From: Novosphingobium sp.
GTDB taxonomy: Bacteria; Pseudomonadota; Alphaproteobacteria; Sphingomonadales; Sphingomonadaceae
Assembly: GCA_027490345.1 (NCBI GenBank)
Contig: JAIXYF010000456.1
Coordinates: 1 to 5,941, forward strand
Length of the DNA: 5,941 nt
Reading direction: 5' to 3'
Shown here: positions 1-5,717 of the stretch, piece by piece
Position numbering within the stretch: the first letter of the stretch is position 1
How the letters are laid out: the number at the start of each line of letters is the position of its first letter
Notes under the pieces: generated by a model
Told to the model about the DNA's origin: nothing
Seen by the model: the letters and a program-made list of their open reading frames with translations, nothing else
The model's database searches: none
Made by a program: the position numbers and the translations under genes

Positions 1-1
1 A

Positions 2-46
2 TACCGCGCCCGTTGCAAACTCGCCGATCTTTTGGCGGTGGGCTGA
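2..46 (+). CDS. Possible C-terminal tail of an unidentified upstream gene
   Basis: An open frame enters from the left edge and stops at TGA 44-46, giving the 14-residue tail YRARCKLADLLAVG. This composition is protein-like, but it is too short to assign to a family. If it is real, the upstream gene ends about 48 bases before copA on the same strand and could be cotranscribed with it. The alternative is that these bases are simply upstream non-coding DNA. Confidence 0.25.
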   Translation, partial: YRARCKLADLLAVG

Positions 47-94
47 CAGAAGAAATTTTCGAGGGGGCGAGCTCGGTTTTGCGTATAGGCTGGC

Positions 95-1810
95 ATGGAC
101 AGTCTTGCTCTTTCCCGCCGTCACCTCCTCGCCGGGCTAGGCAGCGCTTCGGTTTTTGCTGCCCTGCCCGCTTGGGCGCAGGGGCATTCGATGCACCGGA
201 TGTGTGGTGGTGCGCCGATCCGGGCAGGTTTCGACGAGGTTTCCGGTCCCGCAATCGACCTGGCGGTCGGCCACGGCCCACGGGTGGTGCAGGGCCGGAA
301 GGGTGTCGGCATCGCCGTAAACGGAAGCGTGCCGGGGCCGCTAATCCGGTTGAAGGAAGGCCAGACCGTTCGCCTTAACGTCACCAACACGCTTGATGCC
401 GACACCTCGATCCACTGGCATGGATTGCTGCTACCTTTCCAGATGGACGGCGTACCGGGGATCAGCTTTCCCGGGATCAAGCCGGGCCAGACCTTCGCTT
501 ACGAATTTCAGGTCAGGCAATCGGGCACCTACTGGTATCACAGCCACTCCGGGCTTCAGGAACAGCAGGGGCATTACGGCCCCATGATCATCGATCCTGC
601 GGGCGACGAGCCCCACGGCTATGACCGCGATTACATCCTGCTGCTGAGCGAATTTACCCCGCTCGACCCGCATTTCATCATGGATCGGCTGCGCAAGGGC
701 GAAGGCTACTTCAACTACCAGCAGACCAGCTGGACCGATGATTACCCGCTGTCGGCCGCCGACCGCCGGATGTGGGCTGAGATGCGCATGCCGGCGACCG
801 ACATCGCCGACATCACGGGCTCCACCTATACTTATCTCGCCAACGGTCGGGGGCCGAAAGAGGGGCTCGAGTATCTTTTCAACCCTGGAGAGCGAATACG
901 CCTGCGCATCATCAACGGTGGTGCTCAGACGTTCTTCAACGTCCGCATACCCGGGCTTTCCATGACGGTGATCGCGGCTGACGGCCAGAACGTGAAGCCG
1001 GTCGAGGTGGACGAATTCCAGATCGGCAGTGCCGAGATCTACGACGTGATCGTCACGCCGCGCGAGGCCGAGGCTTACACCATCGTGGCCGAGAGCATGG
1101 ACCGCTCGGGGACGGCGCTCGCCACCCTGGCACGCCGACCCGGTGCGCGCGCGGCTATCCCGCCGCCGCGCAAGCCCCCGCTGCTCACAATGGGCGATAT
1201 GGGCATGAACCATGGTGAGGGGGCAGGCGGTCATTCGATGGCGGGCATGAAGATGCGCGATCCCGCACTGTTGCCGCCCGATGTCGAGTTCGGCCCTGGC
1301 ATCGACATGGTCTCGATGATGCCGGTCGACAAGATGGGCGACCCTGGCCTCGGCCTGCGCGACGTCGGCCACCGAGTTCTCAACTACCGAATGCTTGCGG
1401 CACTGACGCCGAACACCGATACGCGCGAGCCGTCACGCCTGCTGGAGCTCCATCTGACCGGGAACATGGAGCGCTATATGTGGTCCTTCGACGGCCGGAT
1501 GTATTCGGCCGTCAGCGACGTGCCGATCCGCTTCGCCTGGAACGAGCGGGTGCGGGTGAAGCTCGTCAACAATACGATGATGGCCCACCCGATCCATCTG
1601 CACGGAATGTTCTTCGAGCTCGTCAACGGCGAGGATGCAGCTCATCAGCCACGCAAGAACGTTGTTATCGTGCAGCCCGGGGCGAGCGCACAGTTTGATC
1701 TCACTGCCGACGAGCCGGGCGACTGGGCCTTCCACTGCCACCTGCTCTACCACATGCATGGCGGGATGATGCAGACGGTGACCGTGATGGGGCCGGAGGC
1801 AAGCGGATGA
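95..1810 (+). CDS. copA: CopA/PcoA-type copper-resistance multicopper oxidase, Tat-exported
   Basis: This is a periplasmic multicopper oxidase of the CopA/PcoA family; members oxidise Cu(I) to the less toxic Cu(II) and bind copper. The 571 residues open with a twin-arginine signal (S7-R8-R9-H-L-L, hydrophobic stretch, likely cleavage after A28), meaning export in folded form. Three cupredoxin domains are indicated by HWHG (107-110), YWYHSH (146-151), HPIHLHG (498-504) and HCHLLYHMHGGM (547-558). The last contains the type 1 copper cysteine C548 and probable axial M558; all type 1, 2 and 3 ligand motifs are intact. A Met/His-rich insert covers 366-387, with more Met to 414. At 571 residues it is somewhat shorter than PcoA/CopA of about 605, mostly through a smaller Met-rich insert. 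In-frame TAG at 86-88 makes ATG 95 the only sensible start; its Shine-Dalgarno is weak. It is the first gene of copABCD, and its stop overlaps the copB start. Confidence 0.96.
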   Translation: MDSLALSRRHLLAGLGSASVFAALPAWAQGHSMHRMCGGAPIRAGFDEVSGPAIDLAVGHGPRVVQGRKGVGIAVNGSVPGPLIRLKEGQTVRLNVTNTLDADTSIHWHGLLLPFQMDGVPGISFPGIKPGQTFAYEFQVRQSGTYWYHSHSGLQEQQGHYGPMIIDPAGDEPHGYDRDYILLLSEFTPLDPHFIMDRLRKGEGYFNYQQTSWTDDYPLSAADRRMWAEMRMPATDIADITGSTYTYLANGRGPKEGLEYLFNPGERIRLRIINGGAQTFFNVRIPGLSMTVIAADGQNVKPVEVDEFQIGSAEIYDVIVTPREAEAYTIVAESMDRSGTALATLARRPGARAAIPPPRKPPLLTMGDMGMNHGEGAGGHSMAGMKMRDPALLPPDVEFGPGIDMVSMMPVDKMGDPGLGLRDVGHRVLNYRMLAALTPNTDTREPSRLLELHLTGNMERYMWSFDGRMYSAVSDVPIRFAWNERVRVKLVNNTMMAHPIHLHGMFFELVNGEDAAHQPRKNVVIVQPGASAQFDLTADEPGDWAFHCHLLYHMHGGMMQTVTVMGPEASG

Positions 1811-2871
1811 GCATCATGCTTGCTCTTCTGGCTCTCGTCAGCGCGTCACCCGTCGTGGCTCAGCATCAAGGTCATACGATGCCCGCTCCTGCGCCAGCTC
1901 CGGCGCCTACTCCTGATCCTGCTTCGGTCAACGCTGATCCCCACACCGGGCATGACATGAGCCAAGACGCCCCGCTGCGAGGCGACGACCCTCACGCGGG
2001 CCATGACATGCGTCGTCCTGCTGATGATCCGGCGGCCACCGGCATGGACAGCATGCAGGGCATGGATCACAGCACGATGGGCCATGACACTGGCTCGGAT
2101 GCTTCATCCCTTTCACCCGGACCGGACATGGAGACGCCGCCGCCGCCGGAAGCGGGGAGTGGGCCGCCCCGCGCTGCCGATGCCTTCTGGGGTGCCAAAG
2201 CGATGGCAGCGTCGCGCGAGGATTTGCGCAGGAGCCATGGGGACTTTCCGGTCTTCTGGTTCCAGGGCGACCGTTTCGAGACGCAGGTGCGTGATGCCAA
2301 GGATGCGTACCTGTGGGACATTCAGGGTTACTACGGCGGCCCGACCGAACGCCTCTGGTTCAAGAGTGAGGGCGAGGGCGAATGGGGTTTGTCACCGGAC
2401 GATGCCGAGGTGCAGGCGCTATACTCCAAGGCGATCGCGCCTTTCTGGGATGTTCAAGCCGGTGTGCGGCAGGACATTGCCGGTCCCGACACCACGCATG
2501 TCGTTTTGGGCATCCAAGGCCTGGCAGCGTATAGGTTCGAGGTGGACGCTGCGATGTTCCTATCGCACCGAGGGGATCTGACCGCCAGAATCGAAGCTGA
2601 GCTCGATCAGCGCATCACCCAGCGCCTGATCCTCCAGCCACGCATCGAAGCTAACCTCTCTGCTCAGGACATTCCCCTGCTCGGCATCGGCGCGGGGCTC
2701 AACCGGATCGAGGTCGGTGCACGTCTGCGCTATGAAGTGCGCCGCGAGTTCGCACCCTATATCGGCGTCGATCAATCATGGCGAATCGGCAACGGTGCCG
2801 ACTTTGCGCGTGCACGCGGTCAAGCATCCAGCGGCACCAGCTTTGTCGCTGGGATTAGGTTCTGGTTCTGA
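1807..2871 (+). CDS. copB: CopB-type outer-membrane copper resistance protein
   Basis: CopB/PcoB proteins are outer-membrane beta-barrels in the copper resistance operon, thought to bind or move copper at the outer membrane. The 354 residues begin with a Sec signal (hydrophobic 3-13, likely cleavage after A18). A low-complexity linker of Ala-Pro repeats (26-36) and Met/His-rich sequence (44-93) follows, including two near-identical units DPHTGHDM (44-51) and DPHAGHDM (61-68). The conserved CopB domain starts around D125 (DAFWGAKAM) and runs to the end, with family-typical DAEVQALYSKAIAPFWD and a C-terminal RFWF whose terminal Phe is the usual barrel-assembly signal. ATG 1807 is chosen because GGAGG at 1795-1799 sits 7 bases upstream; the start overlaps the copA stop as ATGA, implying translational coupling. 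The CopB domain assignment is firm; the transport role is known only loosely for the family. Confidence 0.94.
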   Translation: MSIMLALLALVSASPVVAQHQGHTMPAPAPAPAPTPDPASVNADPHTGHDMSQDAPLRGDDPHAGHDMRRPADDPAATGMDSMQGMDHSTMGHDTGSDASSLSPGPDMETPPPPEAGSGPPRAADAFWGAKAMAASREDLRRSHGDFPVFWFQGDRFETQVRDAKDAYLWDIQGYYGGPTERLWFKSEGEGEWGLSPDDAEVQALYSKAIAPFWDVQAGVRQDIAGPDTTHVVLGIQGLAAYRFEVDAAMFLSHRGDLTARIEAELDQRITQRLILQPRIEANLSAQDIPLLGIGAGLNRIEVGARLRYEVRREFAPYIGVDQSWRIGNGADFARARGQASSGTSFVAGIRFWF

Positions 2872-2893
2872 TCAACTTGAAGGGCACTATGTG

Positions 2894-3283
2894 ATGAAAT
2901 TTACCTCTCTCCTCGCCGCTGTAGCGATCGCAGCCTCAGCGGTCACGTATCCTGCTGCCGCGCTGGCGCATACGAAGGTTGTCGCCTCAACTCCGGCTGA
3001 GGGTGCAACCGTTGCCAGCGCTCGCACCGTTACACTGAGCTTCAGCGAAGCTTTGCTCCCGCCCACAGCAGCAGCTAGCCTCGTGATGACGGCCATGCCG
3101 GGCATGAAAGACCACGGCGAAATGGCGATCCGCAACTTCACCACCGCCTGGTCGAACGGCAACAAGACTATGACCCTGACCCTCGCTAAGCCGCTTGCCA
3201 AGGGGACCTATGAAGTGCGCTGGCAGGCCGCGGGGGCTGACGGTCACCGCATGAAGGGTACTTTGACGTTCACCATCGGGTGA
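2894..3283 (+). CDS. copC: CopC family periplasmic copper-binding protein
   Basis: CopC is a small periplasmic cupredoxin-fold copper carrier that works with CopD. The product has 129 residues, about 104 after signal removal. Hydrophobic residues 5-24 end in ALA, so cleavage after A25 leaves H26 as the mature N-terminus; the N-terminal His is a Cu(II) ligand in the family. The other usual Cu(II) region is the C-terminal ADGH (115-118). A Met-rich loop with M65, M68, M71, H74 and M77 matches the Cu(I) site of CopC proteins having both sites. The open frame runs further upstream into copB, but GAAGGG at 2879-2884 and the signal peptide set the start at ATG 2894. A GTG immediately before it (2891) is the only close alternative. 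It lies 22 bases after copB and 7 before copD. Confidence 0.95.
   Translation: MKFTSLLAAVAIAASAVTYPAAALAHTKVVASTPAEGATVASARTVTLSFSEALLPPTAAASLVMTAMPGMKDHGEMAIRNFTTAWSNGNKTMTLTLAKPLAKGTYEVRWQAAGADGHRMKGTLTFTIG
3279..3283 (+). promoter_or_regulatory. Shine-Dalgarno for copD overlapping the copC stop
   Basis: GGTGA at 3279-3283 includes the copC TGA stop and lies 7 bases before GTG 3291. No in-frame ATG exists before residue 62 of copD, so this site supports the GTG start and suggests that copD translation is coupled to termination of copC. Confidence 0.55.
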
Positions 3284-3290
3284 TCCGGTC

Positions 3291-4214
3291 GTGCAGAGCT
3301 TAGTCGAACCAGTCTTGCGGTTCACTCAATATGCGCTGCTCCTTGGCCTGTTCGGGTGGTCGGCATTTTGGATACTTGGCTTGCAAAGCCTCCACTGGCT
3401 GAAGTTTGAGCGTCAGCCGGTCTTCTTTGCCATTCTGACGGCTCTTGCGGCACCAGTGGCATCGTCGGCGCTCATGCTGATATCGATCGCTGCGATGATG
3501 GGTGTGTCCGTAGTGGCGCTTGACGGGCCCATGATCGAGATGATGATCTTCGGAACCGATATGGGCTATGCGTTCATTGCCCGAACGGGGCTGCTGGTGG
3601 TGGCGTTAGCTTTCCTTCTTACAATCAAACGCCGTGTTGCCTTGGTGTTTGCGGCAGGCTGCTTCGGTAGCGCCCTTGTGACCCTAGCCTGGAGTGGTCA
3701 TGCCGCTGCCAGCGAGGGCGGAGTGGGGTTGGTCCATCGTCTCAATAACGGCATCCATTTGATCGGCGCGGGATTGTGGTTTGGTGCAATCGGGTGGTTT
3801 CTTTTCCTGACGTTTCAATGTCGTCAGGATCCGGATGGCATTCGGGCGCAAGCGGTGCTCAAAGAAATGCACGCCTTTGCACCACTGGGCGTAGCACTGG
3901 TGGCGGTTGTTGCGTTTACCGGGACTATAAACTCCCACCTAATTTTCGGCGTACAGAACCTGGCGATGACGCTTTACTCTTCCTACGGAATCCTGCTGGC
4001 AATGAAACTGGCTCTGGTCGCGGCTATGGTCGGTTTCGGAGCACATCATGCGCGCGTGAGCAGAAGCGCTTCACGAAGGATAGAAGGGGTCGCCTCGGGC
4101 AGCGCTCGAACTTTCTCTGCATTGCGCCGCACGCTTCTTGCGGAGTTCCTGCTGGGGATATTTGTAACCGGCTTGGTGGCAGTACTCGGCACAATGTCGC
4201 CGACGTTGATGTAA
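3291..4214 (+). CDS. copD: CopD-type inner-membrane copper resistance protein
   Basis: CopD is a polytopic inner-membrane protein that receives copper from CopC and is implicated in bringing it across the membrane. The 307 residues show about eight hydrophobic segments: roughly 14-34, 47-70, 94-112, 116-134, 154-175, 196-214, 230-250 and 283-303. The CopD domain covers the second half, with conserved His in AWSGHAA (H137), HRLNNGIHLIGAGLWFG (H149, H156) and INSHL (H216), which are candidate copper ligands. Length is usual for the stand-alone CopD family, as opposed to the fused CopC-CopD (YcnJ-like) form. It starts with GTG. It is the last gene of copABCD and is convergent with the merR-like gene, 45 bases separating their ends. 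No clear hairpin plus T-run terminator is seen in that gap. Confidence 0.92.
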   Translation: MQSLVEPVLRFTQYALLLGLFGWSAFWILGLQSLHWLKFERQPVFFAILTALAAPVASSALMLISIAAMMGVSVVALDGPMIEMMIFGTDMGYAFIARTGLLVVALAFLLTIKRRVALVFAAGCFGSALVTLAWSGHAAASEGGVGLVHRLNNGIHLIGAGLWFGAIGWFLFLTFQCRQDPDGIRAQAVLKEMHAFAPLGVALVAVVAFTGTINSHLIFGVQNLAMTLYSSYGILLAMKLALVAAMVGFGAHHARVSRSASRRIEGVASGSARTFSALRRTLLAEFLLGIFVTGLVAVLGTMSPTLM

Positions 4215-4259
4215 GGGGCCACCGATCCGCAAGGGAAGCGAATGTCCGCCAACCTAGCG

Positions 4260-4646
4260 TCAAGCAGTGCCAGTTGGATGGAAGGCGGTGATAATCGGGC
4301 ATGGCCCCGCATCGTCGCCTGCGCAGGCTTCCTCCAGACGGACGAGCGCGCCGCGCATGGTCTGCAAGGTCGCGATCTTGTGATCAAGTGCATCGATGCG
4401 GCGGTTGGCAAGCTCATGCGCCGCCGAGCGGTCGGCAGTGTCCAGAGCCAGCAATGTCGCAATCTCGCCGAGAGTGAAGCCTGCCGTCTGTGCCGCGCGA
4501 ATTGACCGCAGGCGGTTGAGATCATCGATGCCGTATCGGCGCGGCCCTTGTCCGCGCTCTGGTTCGATGAGGAGCCCGCGCCACTGATAAAAGCGGATTG
4601 TCTCAACGTTCACGCCGCCAGCTCGGGCGAGTTCGCCAATTTTCAT
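4260..4646 (-). CDS. MerR-family metal-responsive transcriptional regulator
   Basis: MerR-family dimers bind an over-spaced promoter and twist it into an active form when metal binds. The 128 residues contain the N-terminal winged helix-turn-helix (1-70), with GVNVETIRFYQ at 11-21 matching, from memory, the DNA-reading helix of Tn501 MerR. A dimerisation helix follows (about 75-106), then a metal loop C108-AGDDAGP-C116 followed by PII. That seven-residue spacing and sequence resemble CueR (C112/C120). The position equivalent to MerR C82 or CueR S77 is R73 in an ungapped alignment, with S74 next to it. A classical three-cysteine Hg(II) site is therefore absent; the inferred inducer is a soft metal such as Cu(I)/Ag(I), with Hg(II) possible. 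ATG is at 4646-4644 on the minus strand, without a good Shine-Dalgarno. It is divergent from the glutaredoxin-MauE gene and most likely controls both that gene and itself. The family is certain; the metal and exact name are not. Confidence 0.93.
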   Translation of the reverse strand: MKIGELARAGGVNVETIRFYQWRGLLIEPERGQGPRRYGIDDLNRLRSIRAAQTAGFTLGEIATLLALDTADRSAAHELANRRIDALDHKIATLQTMRGALVRLEEACAGDDAGPCPIITAFHPTGTA

Positions 4647-4654
4647 TAAAGTGC

Positions 4655-4686
4655 TTGATCCCGTACCATGGTACGGAATTTATAGC
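4655..4686 (+). promoter_or_regulatory. MerR-type promoter with over-long spacer and palindromic operator
   Basis: The -35 element TTGATC (4655-4660) and the -10 element TATAGC (4681-4686) are 20 bases apart; reading the -10 as TTATAG (4680-4685) gives 19. Both exceed the usual 17 and fall in the range of MerR-activated promoters. The spacer holds a perfect palindrome, CCGTACCATGGTACGG, at 4661-4676. It drives the plus-strand glutaredoxin-MauE gene and, by position, should also autoregulate the minus-strand regulator. Confidence 0.85.
4661..4676. repeat. 16-bp perfect palindrome: MerR-family operator
   Basis: CCGTACCA is followed at once by its exact reverse complement, TGGTACGG. Read as CCGTAC-CATG-GTACGG it has the same half-sites and four-base centre as the mercury mer operator as I recall it, consistent with the MerR-like recognition helix of the adjacent regulator. 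Confidence 0.85.
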
Positions 4687-4721
4687 GGCAGCATTGCCTG
4701 CGAATCAAAGGAAAATCGCCA

Positions 4722-5471
4722 ATGCTCCGATCTGCCAAATCCGCTGAGCTATTCCGCATGGTAATGCCCGGACACACTTGCCCGTACGGCTTGAAATCTA
4801 GGCACCTGCTGTTGTCGCGCGGTTACCAGGTGGAAGACCACCACTTGACCACGCGTGCAGAAACCGATGCTTTCAAGACCAAACACGGTGTGGTCACTAC
4901 GCCGCAAACTTTCATCGATGGGCAGCGGATAGGCGGTCACGATGATCTCCGGCGCTTCTTCGGCCTGAGTGTCGCCGATCCTAATGCGACTTCTTATCGC
5001 CCGGTCATGACGCTGTTCGCTATGACTGCGCTCATGGCTATGGCGGTAGGTCAAGCTGCCGACGGCCACGCAATCAGTGTTCGCGTCGCCGAGTGGTTCA
5101 TCGCTTTTTCTATGTGTGTCCTGGCACTACTCAAACTGCAGGATGTCGAAAAGTTTGCGACGATGTTTCTCAACTACGACCTGCTCGCGCAGCGCTGGAT
5201 ACCCTATGCTCAGCTCTATCCTTTCGCCGAGGGCCTAGCCGGCGTCCTTATGGTGGCAGGCGTTCTTCATTGGATCTCGATCCCTGTGGCACTGTTCATT
5301 GGTACGATCGGAGCAGTTTCGGTGTTTAAGGCGGTCTATATCGACCGCCGCGAACTCAAATGTGCCTGCGTTGGCGGATCGAGCAACGTGCCGCTTGGCT
5401 TCGTGTCGCTCACCGAAAACCTGATGATGATCGCAATGGCATTGTGGATGACCGTGAGGATGGTTACCTGA
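4722..5471 (+). CDS. Glutaredoxin-like domain fused to MauE/DoxX-type redox membrane protein
   Basis: The 249 residues combine two modules. Residues 8-82 form a glutaredoxin-like domain with active-site C20-P-Y-G23 (a single cysteine where dithiol glutaredoxins have CPYC), the cis-proline motif TTPQTF (59-64) and IGGHDDLRRFFG (70-81). Residues 92-247 form a MauE/DoxX-like membrane domain with about five helices (94-112, 120-138, 166-183, 186-206, 227-247). It carries the family-like motifs LKLQDVEKFATMFLNYDLL (137-155) and YPFAEGLAGVL (166-176), and a CxC motif C214-A-C216 after helix four. MauE relatives assist disulfide chemistry; the substrate here is unknown. Positive residues near helix ends put the N-terminus and the CxC loop on the cytoplasmic side (inference). 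ATG 4722 is supported by AAAGGA at 4707-4712. It lies directly downstream of the MerR-type promoter, so metal induction is likely. No terminator is evident after it. Confidence 0.85.
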   Translation: MLRSAKSAELFRMVMPGHTCPYGLKSRHLLLSRGYQVEDHHLTTRAETDAFKTKHGVVTTPQTFIDGQRIGGHDDLRRFFGLSVADPNATSYRPVMTLFAMTALMAMAVGQAADGHAISVRVAEWFIAFSMCVLALLKLQDVEKFATMFLNYDLLAQRWIPYAQLYPFAEGLAGVLMVAGVLHWISIPVALFIGTIGAVSVFKAVYIDRRELKCACVGGSSNVPLGFVSLTENLMMIAMALWMTVRMVT

Positions 5472-5717
5472 CGGAGACGGCGGGCACGGTTCACGCTGGG
5501 GTTTGGCGCGCCGCTGAACAGCAACATTGGGCCATGCTCAGCAGCTTAACGGGAACCCGAAGGATACGTCGCCGAGCGGCGAAAAGCATACATTTTCAAA
5601 GCAACTTTATCATCGCTGTGATCAAAAAATTCAAATCCGCGAGCTGACTCGTGGGAATATTGAGAAAATGTATAGCAATGCCAACGCTGCCCCAATGCTG
5701 ACGCCTTATGCTGGGCT
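5472..5717 (+). other. Apparent non-coding gap with AT-rich segment
   Basis: The frames open here give low-quality, family-free peptides or begin inside the preceding gene, so I call no gene. A small stem (TCGCC/GGCGA, 5569-5582) lacks a following T-run and is not a convincing terminator. Bases 5591-5640 are about one third G+C, far below the neighbouring genes, and contain two copies of TTCAAA (5595-5600 and 5630-5635). This is a plausible place for the promoter and operator of the downstream efflux gene, but I could not pick a convincing -35/-10 pair. Confidence 0.5.

Noticed and set aside
431..1372. Long minus-strand open frame of 313 codons inside copA
   Set aside because: It lies fully opposite a gene with intact catalytic motifs, has no recognisable domain, and is His/Arg-rich as expected from the complement of GC-rich coding DNA.
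2003..2581. Plus-strand open frame of 192 codons inside copB
   Set aside because: It is Arg/Met/Trp-rich and low in ordinary domain character, a frame-shifted shadow of the well-supported CopB reading frame.
2717..2893. Upstream extension of copC by 59 codons
   Set aside because: It would overlap the copB barrel domain and bury a clear signal peptide; GAAGGG plus ATG 2894 explains the start.
4215..4259. Bidirectional terminator between the convergent copD and MerR genes
   Set aside because: No stem of useful length and no T-rich flank could be found in the 45 bases.
4046..4606. Minus-strand open frame of 186 codons overlapping copD and the MerR gene
   Set aside because: It overlaps two genes with firm family assignments and shows no domain.
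4722..5471. Mercury transporter (MerC/MerT/MerE/MerF) because of the MerR-like operator
   Set aside because: The N-terminal glutaredoxin fold motifs and the MauE/DoxX-like helices do not match Mer transporters, and the CxC lies after the fourth helix instead of in a first-helix CC motif.
5569..5582. Hairpin TCGCC-GAGC-GGCGA as an intrinsic terminator
   Set aside because: The 5-bp stem is followed by AAAA on the plus strand, and no T-run follows on either strand.
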